From positions 1,674,001-1,738,000 of the forward strand of contig JAOVFP010000013.1 in assembly GCA_025738555.1 (NCBI GenBank): 64,000 bases of DNA, in the 5' to 3' direction. The notes under the pieces are model-generated. The model had not been told where the DNA came from. It saw only the letters and a program-made list of their open reading frames with translations, and made no database searches. Each line of letters starts with the position of its first letter. Position 1 is the first letter of the stretch. Shown here in pieces: positions 34,387-46,781 of the stretch. This DNA is from Cyathus striatus. Lineage: Eukaryota > Basidiomycota > Agaricomycetes > Agaricales > Nidulariaceae. The position numbers and the translations under genes are program-made.

Positions 34387-34974
34387 GGTTGGTGGATAGT
34401 TGGCAGTTCCAGCAGTCAGTTCAATTCGAGATTCACCAAAGTCACATTAGATATTAGTACATGTTATTCCCATTGTGAAACTGCACCGTTTGTTTGGCAA
34501 GTATAACCGTCTTCCACGTGAGGGACGATACGAGATGCGCAGAATAGTTGAACGACCGTAGTGGAAGTACTTACTTAGTACGCACATGAGGAGGCGTAAG
34601 ACAGGAAGGGGGAAAGAACAAACAAAGAGGGAAGGTAGTGAAAAAAATATACGACACAGATTGGAAAGCGAGTTTTGCTTTGACAGTGTTGGGGGGTTGG
34701 TGTGGGGTTGGTGGAGTGCATGATCATGAGCGTGCGGTGCCAAAACAATGTGGGCATGTCACACTGGTCACAGCCTTGCACTGACAGTGACGGGGCAAAG
34801 GGTTTTTTATTGTCAGCCAATCAAATCGCCTGAAAGTGAGATCCCGACCCCGATTTCTAAAATTTCCTTACAGGGAAATCCAAACCACCCTATAACCCAA
34901 CTACCTTAAAAGGTAGTGGGAATCAACAAGAGAGTACTACGTTGGGCATTAACAAAATGCACGTAACATTAAGA
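34387..34974. other. Intergenic; no supported gene
   Basis: Spacer between the SDR remnant and the tRNA gene. A 98-codon minus-strand ORF (34447-34743) shows no family features. Confidence 0.3.
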
Positions 34975-35062
34975 GGCCTGATGGTCTAGTCGCATGATTC
35001 CTCGTTTGGGTTTGATATAACACAATTCGAGGAGGTCGGGGGTTCAATTCCCTCTCAGGCCC
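34975..35062 (+). tRNA. tRNA-Pro (anticodon TGG) with a 16-nt intron
   Basis: Acceptor stem GGCCTGA pairs with TCAGGCC at 35055-35061, discriminator C. Anticodon stem CCTCG/CGAGG encloses TTTGGG, then an intron of about 16 nt after position 37. The T arm is GGGGG-TTCAATT-CCCTC. A T-run follows for Pol III termination. A second copy lies in inverted orientation at 51360-51446. Confidence 0.93.
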
Positions 35063-35263
35063 CTTATTTTTGTTATGTCTTTGCATGTCTTTCTCTGTAG
35101 ACGTTCACGCTCATACATTCTTGGATCGAGTTTGACAAAGAAACCGAAAACTGGAGAAAGATATCATATTCAATAAGTGTCTCCACAGAGCACTTCTATG
35201 TGACGCGCTGAAACACCAGAAGCACTAGACAAATCATCTCCCATACTGGGTTAAGCTCGGCGT

Positions 35264-35671
35264 ATGCATGTCTGGTCGAAACAACGAACCGTAACGATGC
35301 ACGAGCGGCCAGGTGCGAGGATCTTCAACGAGCACGACACGCGCGAAGGCACATTTGATACAATTCAGACCACCCGACTTACGGTCTCAGCTGTGGGTAC
35401 GGAGGCGTGCGATGAGATCCACAGGCATGACGAATGGGAGACTATGGGGGGAGTGGTCATTGTTGGCGGCGTACTGACAGCATTCCCGGTTCAATCACGT
35501 TCGATCGAAGTGTCTGTCACGAGCACCGGTGATGAAGGCCTTTCTGGTGTTGGCCGTCACGATGGGGGGCAGGGAAAGGAGGGAGAAACTCGCAGAGTCA
35601 ACACCAGCAGAAGGACAGGACGAGCCACGGCTTGTGGATGCCGACCCAAGTCAGCTTCGGATGGACGATGA
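35264..35671 (+). other. ORF convergent with membrane-gene copy B, repeated in every unit
   Basis: 136 codons beginning near KQRTVTMHERPGAR, with VIVGGVLTAFPVQSRSIEVSV and TGDEGLSGVGRHDGG. Related but frame-disrupted versions lie beside the other three units (38838-39177, 46866-47213 and 50270-50575). I recognise no domain. It may be noncoding sequence duplicated along with the membrane genes. Confidence 0.25.
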
Positions 35672-35804
35672 GTGTTGCGAGAGTCGCTGAAGTGAGGACA
35701 TGCAATCGGAGCACGATAGCGCCAACGTCATGACTCATGATTGACGCCCCAGGAAAGCCTTGTAGTAATCCACGAACGAAACCAATGGGCATCGGAACCC
35801 AGTC

Positions 35805-37315
35805 CTATACCCCCATTGATCCACGCCTCCTCATAACTGACGCAGGATACCACCTCAACACAGCTCTCCTAACGATCCTCACCACAGCTGACAGATGTTC
35901 CACCGATAACTTGCCCACCCACCAAATCAACATCCCAAGGCCTAAAATAGAGAGAACAACTATAGTGAAGATAAACACCGACGAGATAGATTTTTCCTCC
36001 AAAGACACCAGGACAGGCAATAAGCTTATACAGGCAACGAAAAGAGAAAAAAGTAAAGGAAGAGCGCAGAGATCGAGTAAGAGGATGTAATAGATAGGGG
36101 AGGCATAGTGCCCTAAGAAGGTAGCTAATGTAGCGAGCAGTGAGAATCGGTATAGCATGGGGTAAGGACGTGACTAACCGTTGTCCTCAAGCATCTCAAG
36201 CCTAAACCTCGACAATACGATAACCAACACAACAAAAATGCAGGCTCCTAGAATGGCAATCACCAGAGAAATCGCGCACACGACAATACCAGGCATGACG
36301 ATAATATCAAACGCTTTTCCGAAAAACGTCTCCGAAGCTTGTCCGGGGGCGGAAACTGAACCTCTAAAGGTTGTGATTGTGATCAACCATATGCATATGT
36401 AGGAGCAACAGCTTGCGAAAACGATGACCGCCACTTGGGGAGTCACGCGGATAGATGTATGCGCGTATCCTGTAGAGCATGAACAAATTAACGAATAGCA
36501 GGGAAGGGGAAAGGTAGTAAAGTATACTTTTGATATCTCGTGTGTAATCCGTTGTGAATAAATACGGCATCTTGTTAAGGGGGTTGGACTCGTACAACCC
36601 TAACCAGTACATCCTGAGCCAACTGGCTTCAATACACAAGAACAGACATGTCAAAGGGGAACCACTCACGCAACTCCAACCACCACACTACCTATCCATT
36701 CCACCGTTGTCATCCCAGTGTTGTACCCAGTATAGGCCATCACCGACTTGGTCATTCCGAATAAAATCGTGGTACGTCACTAGGAGGTCGTAGCCGCGTA
36801 TTGGAGGTTGCGTGCTTGTAATCATGCTCTGTCGTCGAGTATCCTCTTCTGTGCCATAAAATGGGGGGTTTGAGACTCCAAAGAGACTACAGGCATATTT
36901 CCATGCTAAATACACCAGGTCCACCTCAAAGAACCAGGGGAAAGCAGGCGATTTGACTCGACTTTGATACGTGTCGAGTGCGAAGAACCTGTAGGTGTGT
37001 TAACGCAAAGTATAAGAATAAGGAAGAGTAGACGCACAGAAGGAACACCCCTGTACTAAACAACCACTCCAGCGTTATAGGCACAATCGAACGACCTTGG
37101 TAACTCAACACTGCTTTTGCGATTGAGAAGCCGAGTGTGATGAGGATCACCAAGAGTCGGTATGTAGTGAGTTTGGGGTGCCAGTGGGTTGGAGGGTGTG
37201 TGGTAGGCGTAGAATTTGGAGTAGATGAAGTTGGCTGTGCCTCTTGCTGTCCTAGGGTAAACATCTCGATGGGCTCAGGACTATGCGTCCGAGGTGGAAA
37301 GTCCGTGAGAGCCAT
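35805..37315 (-). pseudogene. Family A membrane-protein gene, copy B (2-bp frameshift)
   Basis: Exon 1 (about 36990-37315) starts MALTDFPPRTHSPEPIEM and runs through YRLLVILITLGFSIAKAV. Exon 2 reads DLVYLAWKYACSLFGVSNPPFYGTEED and PPIRGYDLLVT, then shifts frame: GACGTACCACG stands where copy C has GACGTCTACCACG, a 2-bp deletion at about 36773. Later exons are intact (LYWLGLYESNPLNKMPYLFTT; ISLVIAILGACIFVVLVIVL; final exon ending GSMGV at 35805). It is the outer unit of the left arm, paired with copy E. Without the deletion the protein would be about as long as the intact copy at 5435-7069. Confidence 0.8.
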
Positions 37316-37733
37316 TCGAAGTCGGTCAGGACGTGCCCTTCAGAGATGTTGCTTGGATGCTGCAGAGATGGGTGTTCGATGAAAGGTACGAAAGGCTTCG
37401 GAAATGTGTAAGCACAGCGATATGAACGACACCGCCGCCTTGAGAGGGACCGAATTCCATGCTGTCAAGGTTGTTAGCGGCGTAGCGCTGCTAATTTCAA
37501 TTCTTCCTGTTCAAGCCAAGTTCAAGCTCAAGTTCCAGGTTCGGATATGCGGTGTTCCGTCTCGACCACGTGACTACTGTGGACATCGATGCGCCCTCGA
37601 TGTTTGCTCTTAACTTCAACGTTGTCAACGTTGAATTACTTGATTCCGTCGTCCTCATCTATATATACAAGTGCTCAAGCTTCCGATAGACCAAAGTCGA
37701 AAAAAATCGAGAGTCTATCAGCAACGCGTTGCA

Positions 37734-38339
37734 AAACATTACATAAGGTAGAGAGCATGAGGTTCCAGCACCCTTACATAATCAACATTCTCGTCACAAT
37801 AACATTGGAAATTCCTTCCTCACACATCATTTTTCCGAAAATCTAACTCCAACAAATGATAGCTTTTGGTATTTGGATCAGAATGTTGGAATTATTTTTT
37901 CGAAATTTGGACTATACCCAGAGAAATTTAAGAAACATGTTTTTGAGTAGTAAATACGTTAAAATACCATATTAATGCATTTGCAAATGTTTGGAAGACA
38001 TTTTAATTTTTTGACCTCAAACATTTTGCACCTTACATAACATGTTTTAGATTATGTAACATGTTTACACATGATATAATGTCACGCTATGTCACATTTT
38101 GTGACAGCGAGAGCAGCTTAGACTTAGATATTGGTGACATATTGAGGTGTTCTTTGCTTAAACATCTTAGAATCACACTCTAGAGCACATTTAAGTTGAT
38201 GTAGGGTAAACTAAAAGTCAAAATAGTAGTATATAATTTTTTTTTCTTTCCCAAACCCAGAATTTTGCACCTCTTGGTGCTTACTAAGCTGATTACATAA
38301 GGGTGCTGGATTCTCATGCTCTCTACCTTAGGTAAAATG
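37734..38339. mobile_element. MITE, 606 bp, inserted between membrane-gene units B and C
   Basis: Inverted repeats of about 45 bp: AAGGTAGAGAGCATGAG at 37745-37761 and its reverse complement near 38314-38331, both followed inward by CCAGCACCCTTA-type sequence. TGCA flanks the element on both sides (37730-37733 and 38340-38343). The mirrored position in the right arm (about 47552-47565) has one uninterrupted stretch (GAATGGGTTGCACTTG on plus), so it is an empty site. The interior is AT-rich and noncoding. Confidence 0.85.
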
Positions 38340-39179
38340 TGCAACCCATTCGACTTCTATACATCGAAAGATAAAGATGCATGAGTGGTCTGTAGAAGTC
38401 AGAGAACGTTCAGCGAGCATGCACATAGTACAAGTACATGGCTACTATTACATGATGTGCTAACAAAGTGGGCTTTGCGTGTAGAGGCCAACGGGTAGAT
38501 CCAGTAGTAGCCTCGGACACGTCAAATGACAAGATGCCTATCAGAGCATGACAACGCTAATGTTGCGACTGAAGCTCCAGGATGGCTTAACATCTTATAC
38601 ATTGTTCCCAAAGAACACTTCTATGTGACGCGCTAAAACACCAAAAGCACCAGACATATCATCATGTTCAACTCCCATACTGGTTTGAGCTCGACGGTGT
38701 ACGCCTGTCTGGTCGAAACAACGAACCGTAACGATGCATAAACGACCAGGTACATCTGATACAATTCAGACCACCGGAGTTACGGTCACAGCTGTGGGTG
38801 TGGAGGCGAGCGATGAGATCCACAGGCAGGATCAAGAATGCGGAAACATGACGAATGGGAGCCTATGGGGGGAATGGTCATTGTTGGCAGCGTACTGACA
38901 GCATTCCCGGTTCAATCACGTTCGATCGGAGTGTCCGTCACGAGCTCCGGTGATGAAGGCCTTTCTGGCGTTGGCCGTGACGACGGGGGGCAGGGGAAAG
39001 TGGAGAGAACCAGCAAAGTCAATGCCAGCAGAAGGGCAGGACGAGCCACGGCTTGTGGATGTCGACGCAGGTCAGCTTCGGATGGACGACGTTGACGATG
39101 GGCGCGCCGGGGGGGCCGCCAAAGAAAGGAAATGCTATCAGAGCACCACAGCGCTAACGTTGGGTATCGGGGCCTAGGC

Positions 39180-40686
39180 CTATACCCCCATCGACCCAGA
39201 CCTCCTTAGAACCGATGCAGCATACCACCTCAACACAGCTCTCCTAACGATCCCCACCACAGCTGACAGATACTCCACTGAGAACTTGCCCAACCACCAA
39301 ACCAACGTCCCAAGGGCTAAAATCCATAGAAAAACTATGAAAAAGATGACCACCAACGAGATGGCTTTCTCCTCCAAAGACGCCAGAACAGGCAATGAGC
39401 TTATACAAGTGATGAGAAGGGAGACAAGTAATGGGAGAACAGAGAGGTCGAGGACGAGGATGAAAAAGATGGGGGTGGCATAGTACCCTAGGAAAGTGGC
39501 TAAAGTAGCGAGAAGTGAGAATCGGTATAGCATGGGGTAAAGACGTGACTAACCGTTGTCCTCAAGCATCTCAAGCTTAAACCTCGACAATACGATAACC
39601 AACACAACGAAAATGGAGGCTCCTAGAGTGGCAATCACCAGAGAAATTGCGCACACGGCAAAGCCTCGCATGACGATAATATCCATCACTTTTTCAAAAA
39701 ACGTCTCCGAGGCTTGCGCGGGAGCAGGGAATAAGTCTCTTAAGGTTAAGATCCACCCTATACACCTGTAAGACCACCAGCTTGCTAAGGCAGTGACTGC
39801 CACTTGGGGAATCACGCGGATAGGTGTATGCGCGTATCCTGTAAAGCATGAACAGATTAACGAATATCAGGAAGGGGAAGGGCAGTAAAGTGTACTTTTG
39901 ATATCTCGCGTGTAATCCGTTATGAAAAGATACGGCATCTTGTTGAGGGGATTGGACTCGTACAACCCTAGCCAGTACATCCTGATCCAGCGAGCATCAA
40001 TACACAAGAACTGAAATGTCGAGGGGAAGCCACTCACGCAACTCCAACCACCGCACTGCCTATCCATTCCACCGTTGTCATTCCCGTGTTGTACTCAGTA
40101 TAGGCCATCACCGACTTAGTCATTCCGAATAAAATCGTGGTAGACGTCACAAGAAGGTCGTAGCCGCGAATTGGAGGTTGCGTGCTTATAATCACGCTCT
40201 GCCGTCGAGTATCTTCCTCTGTGCCATAAAATGGGGGGGGTTGAGACTTCAAAGAGACCACAGACATGTTTCCATGCAAAGTACACGAGGTCCACCTCGA
40301 AGAACCAGGGGAAAGCAGGCGATTTGACTCGACTTTGATACGTGTCGAGTGCGAAGAACCTGTAGATATGTTAACGCAATGCGCGAAGGTGAGGAAGAAT
40401 AGACGCACAGAAGGAATACCCCAGTACTAAATAACCACTCCAGTGTTATAGGCACAATCGAACGACCTTGGTAGCTCAACACTGCTTTTGCAATTGAGAA
40501 CCCAAGTGTGATGAGGATCACAAGGAAGCGATATGTAGTAAGCTTTGGGTGCCAGTAGGTTGGAAGGTGTGTGGTAGGCGTAGGATTTGGAGTAGATGAA
40601 GTTGGCTGTGCCTCTTGCGGTCCCAGGGTAAACATCTCGATGGGCTCAGGACTTTGCGTCCGAGGTAGAAAGTCGGTGCGAGCCAT
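39180..40686 (-). pseudogene. Family A membrane-protein gene, copy C (homopolymer frameshift)
   Basis: Starts MARTDFLPRTQSPEPIEM at 40686. Exon 2 contains a run of eight C on the coding strand where copy B has six, with one flanking A fewer: a net +1 shift near 40230-40240 that separates MSVVSLKSQ from the PPFYGTEED frame. Downstream is intact: STTILFGMTKSVMAY, MTTVEWIGSAVVGVA, LYWLGLYESNPLNKMPYLFIT, PQVAVTALASWWSYRCIGWI, and a final exon ending RRSGSMGV at 39180. It is the inner unit of the left arm, paired with copy D. A homopolymer error in the assembly would restore it, so this is the least certain of the four lesions. Confidence 0.72.
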
Positions 40687-41432
40687 TCGTCCGAGAATCG
40701 TCGGTCAGGATTTGTTTTTCTGCTTCAGAGAGATGGGAATTTTGAAAGGCTCTGGAAAAGGTGAACAGCGATATGAATGACACCGCTGCCTTGAGAGAGA
40801 CCTAATTCCATGCTGTCAATGTTCCTAGCGCTGCCAGTTTTGTTCAAGTTCAAATTCGAACCTGCAACCAACCTGCAACCACCTTGCTCCCTCTCCACCA
40901 CGTGACTTTGTGTAAGCCGTCGACAACGACGACCTCGGCATTTGTTCCCAACTTCAACCATTACTTGTTTCCGTCCACCTTCGAGACTTCATTGAAATGC
41001 AAGAACGAATCGGACTCACCGAGCTCCTGATATTGGCAGTGCTTAGCAAGCGCCTAAGGTGCCTTAACTGTCAGTCATTGCACCAGGCCCCGCGCTTTGA
41101 TCGAGACAATGATAGAATTGATATATAAATTCTCGTTAATTACAAGTTGAGTATCTGAAAGGCGTGCTAAAAGTACATATGTCCAAATTATCATATAGAT
41201 ATTGTCCGAGCTGCGATAAACATAAATCATCAGGATGAGAGATACCCAATTGTAGGCCGAAGTAGATGTGAGCCCTGTAATGTTCCCCCAAATGGATAGG
41301 TTTCACTGATATACACCTTGAACTGTCGCCAATTAAAGCCACTAGGAATCTACATTTTGAGACCATTCCATTAAGGAATTGTTATCCCATCCGATCTTTC
41401 CTACTTTCTTGGTGTGCTCAACAACAGATTTT

Positions 41433-42613
41433 TCAGAGACAGCTTGACCATTTCCGTTTTATTGACAATTCAGTCCCCTTGCACGCAGCATTTTGTTCAA
41501 TAGCTCCACTGCCACCTTCCTGACTCCCGATACCTTGGTTATCACCTTGAGTGCTATCTTGTCTGGGCCCCTCTGCAGAACCACTGGCTGAAAGTATTGT
41601 TCTTCCTCTTTTGCGTGCTCCAGTCCGTCCTTTCGCGACAGATGAAGAAGTGCATTCATCTTCATCCATAAAATACACGTCTTCATCACTACCTGTATGT
41701 AACGGCAGATAGGAATTATCGCTTTCTCGAACCTCATTTGCAACAGGTAACGTCCACGCCCTGTATACTACAAAGACTGGTACAAGAATAGAAAATTTGT
41801 CTAGAAGTTTTTCACGAACATGCTCTGGCAGTTCTATTAGTGTGTCTCTTGAAGAGACAATGGCAAACTTGGGGTGTATGTGACTAAGAAGCTTAGGAAG
41901 AGAGGTGAAGGGGTAAATGTGGACTTCAAAGGCATCAAGACGAGCTGGAGTTGCGATGTTATTCTGTCGAGTGAAGGCAATATCTTCCATATTCTTTATA
42001 GGAATCAGCGTATAATTATATGTTCCATTCTATAAATTTACAGAAACTTCAGTTCGAATTTTAAACCTACTGGAAGATCTTGATATGCATTCCTCGTAGT
42101 GTACACTTCTTTTCGGAGAGTGCGATAGTACCTGTGAACTATTATATTTTCGGGTACCAATATCCACTGGCCTTTATCATACATTCCCTTTACTAAAGCA
42201 CCAGCTATCAAAAGAATTTAATAAGAAACGAATATTGACAGTGTCAAGATAGAGAAGCATACCAAGGAATGTGTTGTAACGCATGTCCAAATTAAGAGTT
42301 CCTTTCCTCATCTGCCAATACCATTCAAGGAAAGAAATCTGATAATAATATATCAAGAAAATAATGCTAACACGCATTATAGTCGACTAGATATGAAGCC
42401 CACTAGTGTCGCGTCGTCCATTTTACTGGGGGATATTACGTAGCAGTGCTGGATATCACGATGAACGGAACAGTTTTCAACCAGACAGCGACTACAGCTC
42501 GGGTCAGATGCTTCACTTCGTTCTCTGCAGACATGTGCAGAAAGGGTTATAGTACGGCGCTCGGGCGTGGATATCCAAGACGGGAGCTCTGAATGAGGCA
42601 GCGGGTAGGTCAA
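41433..42613 (-). CDS. HNH-endonuclease-like protein in the palindrome core
   Basis: Exon 1 reads PERRTITLSAHVCRERSEASD, then CSRCLVENCSVHRDIQHCYVISPS, which has the Cys pair and His layout of fungal HNH-like proteins. A GTGGGC...CAG intron follows. Exon 2 is ISFLEWYWQMRKGTLNLDMRYNTFL, the second half of that domain. The next exons give AGALVKGMYDKGQWILVPENIIVH, YYRTLRKEVYTTRNAYQDL, and a last exon (41433-41999) with YPFTSLPKLLSHIHPKFAI and a Ser/Gly/Lys-rich tail. I recall the domain order from agaricomycete genomes, where it is unnamed. The true start is uncertain: the frame is closed just upstream of 42613 and no ATG lies before the domain, so a first exon may be missing. It lies in single-copy sequence between the palindrome arms. 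Confidence 0.65.
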
Positions 42614-43222
42614 GGATAGGTGGAGTGAGTACTAGTAATACGTTAAAATTGTAATGGCCGCAGTCGGTGTGGTCACATCGGGTTCGTGCGCAGGGCTCGA
42701 GCCCTCGAACTTGTTCCAATCAATCCAATCTCCACTGGTTCAAATTTCAGGCTTTTCTCGGTCTATATAGTGCTCAAGTTGATTATCTTTATTTTTTAGA
42801 CCGAATATAGTTAATAATTTTTTTGAACAACTGGGTCGAATACTACGCATTCATTTCAACCTCAAGATTGGGACCTTTCAAGGCACTAATGAGACATATC
42901 TCTCACCAATTAATCATGCATTTAATTTATGTTTATGGTAGCTCGGACAAATGTAATCAATTTTTCGGGACATTTCGGAATGTGCTTTGAATTGGAATAC
43001 TTACTGAGAGGTTCTACGCAAGTTCTGCATAGGCCCAATGAACGACTCCACCTTTATTTTTCGATCTAATTTAATGTTTCGCGAGATCGCGGATAACCTT
43101 CTTTTAGCTCACGTCTCACGACCGTCCCTTGGACATTGGGAACCCTCATCTCCACTATGTAGTTCCATAAACATACCTCCGAAGCCGAGCTCAGAAAAGT
43201 GTTAACACATGCGCAGTCTCAT
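42614..43222. other. Divergent intergenic region of the two core genes
   Basis: About 600 bp between two divergently transcribed genes; nothing else recognised. Confidence 0.35.
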
Positions 43223-44371
43223 ATGGAAACCAGACTTGAAGGCAACGGATGCTTCGGGGCGAAACGATATTTAAACCTTGAACCTGGGATAATTGCTGAG
43301 GTTTGACTCATTCTTTAATTTGATTTTTAATACCAACTAACCTTCCTTCAAGCCTGGTGATTATGGCTACATTAATAATTCCAACACATTTGTAAAGGAA
43401 GGTAGTATATTCAATCCCAGCGATAACAGCCTTATTATGGGCAAGTTATCCAGCATATATGATGGGGTAGAGGTGAGCAATCGCTCCATGACAGCCATAA
43501 AGAGCCACTTGTCAGAAATTGGTTCGAGCTCCTCGAATGGATTAGACAAGAAGGGTATCATCGAGATCTCTCTCACTGACGACATGGCACCCATTGCAAA
43601 AGATGTAAACAGTAACAATGGGAACGTCGTCGAAGCCTCATATAGTCTGCCTGTTAGCCTCCTACGGAATAGGTTTAATATTTTGGATACGAGGACATTC
43701 GTAGAAGTGGGAGAGAAGAATGAAGATGTATTGTTCATGGATGGTCCAGGGTCATATTCGTGTTCTAAAGTGTGGGTTTGATTAAGTTATTACTTGCTCC
43801 ATAACTTGGCTCTTCTAATAACATTGCTGAACTTTCTTAATTGTTATCATCAGGGAAACTATTCCACGTGATAGTGATTATTATATCACCTTCCAGATAA
43901 GATGTTGCGACCTCTTTCCTGCAATTTTGGTCTTTCTGTATGGAAGGAAGATGCGATACTTAAGTGCTCAGCTTCAAAATACAATCGCAAAAATTCGACC
44001 AGATCTTGTAGGAAAGGTGGTGGTCACGGAATCGACTTCGTGCAAAGGCTATTTCATATTCAAAAATGATACTCGTATGTTCGCTCATGTTGTACCTGTC
44101 CCATGTCTGAATTTTGAGTGATAAAGGGCAAAAATCCGGAATTGATGTATTTATTTCGCTCGAAACCCCTAACCCTGCAAGCCCTGGTAATACTTGGAGA
44201 GAATGGAAGCTGTCTGGTGATGGGTTGCAGGGCGGGAAAATATGGAGCACGATGGATACATGTGGAAAAAGTATAAACGATATTACTGGAGGGAAAGATG
44301 ACAATCCGTCCAGTGACCCTAGGGATAGGACTGTGTTCTACAAAGCCATGGAGGTAAAAGTGGGGAAGTGA
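43223..44371 (+). CDS. Conserved agaricomycete protein of unknown function ('PGDYG' type)
   Basis: Exon 1 (43223-43300) is METRLEGNGCFGAKRYLNL. A GTTTGA...CAAG intron leads to exon 2 from 43353: PGDYGYINNSNTFVKEGSIF, an opening I recall from unnamed agaricomycete proteins. It continues with DDMAPIAKDVNS and LRNRFNILDTRTFVEVGEK. The next junction fits a GTGGGT donor near 43771 and an acceptor at 43854 (ETIPRDSDYYITF). A short intron with a GTTCGC donor then restores the frame to DKGQKSGIDVFISLETPN and ends VFYKAMEVKVGK at 44371. No signal peptide or membrane segment is obvious. No function can be given. Confidence 0.72.
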
Positions 44372-44682
44372 ACAGTTCGATGAACTATGCCAGGTGAACT
44401 CCCCCATTTCTGTAGCTGTGACTGAGAATTGATTTACACGAAAGTGTACTTTGTAATGGTCCTCTCATGCAGCCAAGCAGAACATCGGAAAAAATATGAC
44501 ATGGGTACGGCGTGTACAAATGCATATAGAATTGACTTCTTCTCTGTAGTATTATGGCTGTTAAATAAAACAATGTGTGGCTGTCAATGAACTCACACTA
44601 GCATCCAGTACTCACACCCAAGAAGTCGATCTGAAGGTTCTACCTTAAGGGAGCATAAAAGTGAGTAAGAGAGGATATGGCA
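44372..44682. other. 3' flank of the core gene; nothing recognised
   Basis: About 310 bp to the inner end of the right palindrome arm. Confidence 0.35.
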
Positions 44683-45480
44683 TTCGGGGAACGATACAGT
44701 GCCCACATCTACTGCGACCTAGAGATAATTAGGTATCTCTCATCCTCATGATTTATGGTCAATTTATGGTCATCGCAGATATCTATATGATAATCTGGAC
44801 ACATGTATCTGCAGCACGCCATTCAGATACTTTACCTGTAATTAACAAGTTTGTATGTCAATTCTATCACTGTCGCTGTCAGTGTCATGTAATAGCACTC
44901 TTCTAGCGATAATTATTAGATATTGTCCCCACAGGATTCGGCGCTTTTTTGACCTTGCTTTGACGAGTCCCTTTGGATTCGAGAATATCTCCCAACCGAA
45001 TCTAAAGGCAAGATGCGAGCTGTAGGTTTGCAGACACGTCCAGTAGAAAGTCTCAGAGCCCATGCGGTAAGGGATTGTTAGAGATTATCATTATCAAAGC
45101 GCGGGGGCCCCGGGCGGGGAGCTTGATCCAATGGCTGACAGTTAAGGCACGGGCCTCTAGGCGCTTGCTAGGGTGAGTGAGTCCACTTCGTTTCTTGCAG
45201 TGGATATCGAATTGTTGAAGTTGAGAGTAAACGTTGAGAAAACATCTAGGTCGACATCAACGACGACATCCACGACAGTCACGTGGTCGAAACGGAACAA
45301 GCTCGAATTTGAACTTGAACAGGTTACAAAACTGGCACAGGCAGCGCTACGCCGCTAACAACCTTAACAGCATGGAATTGTGGGATTCGGTCCCTCTCAA
45401 GGTGGTGGTGTCATTCATATCGCTGTACATACCTTTCATCGAGCACCCATCTCTGTGAAGGGCACAGTCCTGACCGACGA

Positions 45481-46781
45481 ATGGCTCTCGCAGACTTTCT
45501 ACCCCGGACGCAAAGTCCTGAACCCATCGAGATATATCCCCTAGGGTGGCAAGAGGTACACCCAACTTCACCTACTCCAAATCCTACGCCCACAGCACAC
45601 CCTCCAACCCACTGGCACCCAAAGCTCACTGCATACCGGCTCTTCGTGATCCTCATTACACTCGGCTTCTCAATCGCAAAAGCAGTGTTGAGCTACCAAG
45701 GTCGTTCGATTGTGCCTATAACGCTGGAGTGGTTGTTTAGTACAGGGGTGTTCCTTCTGTGCGTCTACTCTTCCTGATTCTTATACTTTGCGTAAACATA
45801 CTGACGTCTACTACGATTGTATTCGGAATGACCAAGTCGGTGATGGCCTATACTGGGTACAACACTGGGATGACAACAGTCGAATGGATAGGTAGTGCGG
45901 TGGTTGGAGTTGCGTGAGTGGTTCCCCTTCAATATAGCAGTTTGTGTACTAAAGCTAGCTGGCTCAGGATGTACTGGCTAGGGTTGTGCGAGTGTGACCC
46001 TCTCAACATGATGCCGTATCTTTTCACAATGGATTACAAACGAGATATCCAAAGTACACTTTACTCCTTTCCCCCTTCCTGCTATTCGCTAATCTTCATG
46101 CTTTACAGGATACTCGCATACACCTATCCGTGTCGCACCCCAAGTCGCAATCGTAGCCTTCGCAGGCTGGTGGTCTTACATGTGCATAGGGTGGGTCGCA
46201 ACCTTAAGAGACTCATTCCTTTTCACCGTGCAAGCCTCGGAGACGTCTTTCAAAGAAGTGACGGATATTATCGCCCTGCGTTGCTTTGCTGTGTGCACAA
46301 TTTCGCTGGTGATTGCCACTCTAGGAGCCTCCATTTTCGTTGTATTGGTTATTGTGTTATCAAGGTTTAGGCTTGAGATGCTTAAGGACAATGGTTAGTC
46401 ACGCCTTTACCCATGCTGTACCGTTTCTCACTGCTCGCTACTTTAGCCACTTTTCTAGGGTATTATGTCTCTCCCATCTTTTTCGTCCTTGCCCTCGACC
46501 TCTTTGTGCTCCCTGCACTTCTCTCCTTTTTCACCGGCTGTCTAAACTTATTGTTTTTTCTGCCGACTTTTGAGGCGAATGTCATCTTGTTGGTATTCAT
46601 CTTTATCATCTTTTTTAAGATCCTGGTTCTTGTCGCGATTTTATGCACTGGGACGGGGATTTTTTTGTTAGGAATGTTCTCGTTGCAACATCTGTGGCGT
46701 GTGATGGGGCTCGTCGGGAGGGCTGTGTTGAGGTGGTATGCTGCGTCGGGTGTGAGAAGGCGTGGGTCGATGGGAGTATAA
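45481..46781 (+). pseudogene. Family A membrane-protein gene, copy D (internal deletion)
   Basis: Exon 1 starts MALADFLPRTQSPEPIE and is complete through LLCVYSS. The sequence then jumps within about 40 bp to STTIVFGMTKSVMAYTGYN, so most of exon 2 (FFALDTYQ through GYDLL in the other copies) and its acceptor are deleted. Later exons remain: YWLGLCECDPLNMMPYLFTMDY, MCIGWVATLRDSF, ISLVIATLGASIFVVLVIVL, and a final exon ending RRRGSMGV at 46781. Roughly 85 residues are lost. It is the inner unit of the right arm, paired with copy C. Confidence 0.82.

Larger units (their letters stand above)
35150..41297 (+). repeat. Left arm of a large imperfect palindrome
   Basis: Matches the reverse complement of about 44683-51300. 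Each arm holds two tandem family A membrane-gene units. The inner end is clear: ATTATCATATAGATAT and GGATGAGAGATACC at 41187-41251 recur inverted at about 44732-44800, and GACAGTTAAGGCAC-like sequence at about 41060 recurs at 45138. The homology stops near 41297. Including the tRNA genes the symmetry covers 34975-51446. Confidence 0.82.

Noticed and set aside
43437..44371. Two separate small genes in the palindrome core
   Set aside because: Phase-compatible short introns join them into one reading frame with the upstream PGDYG exon.
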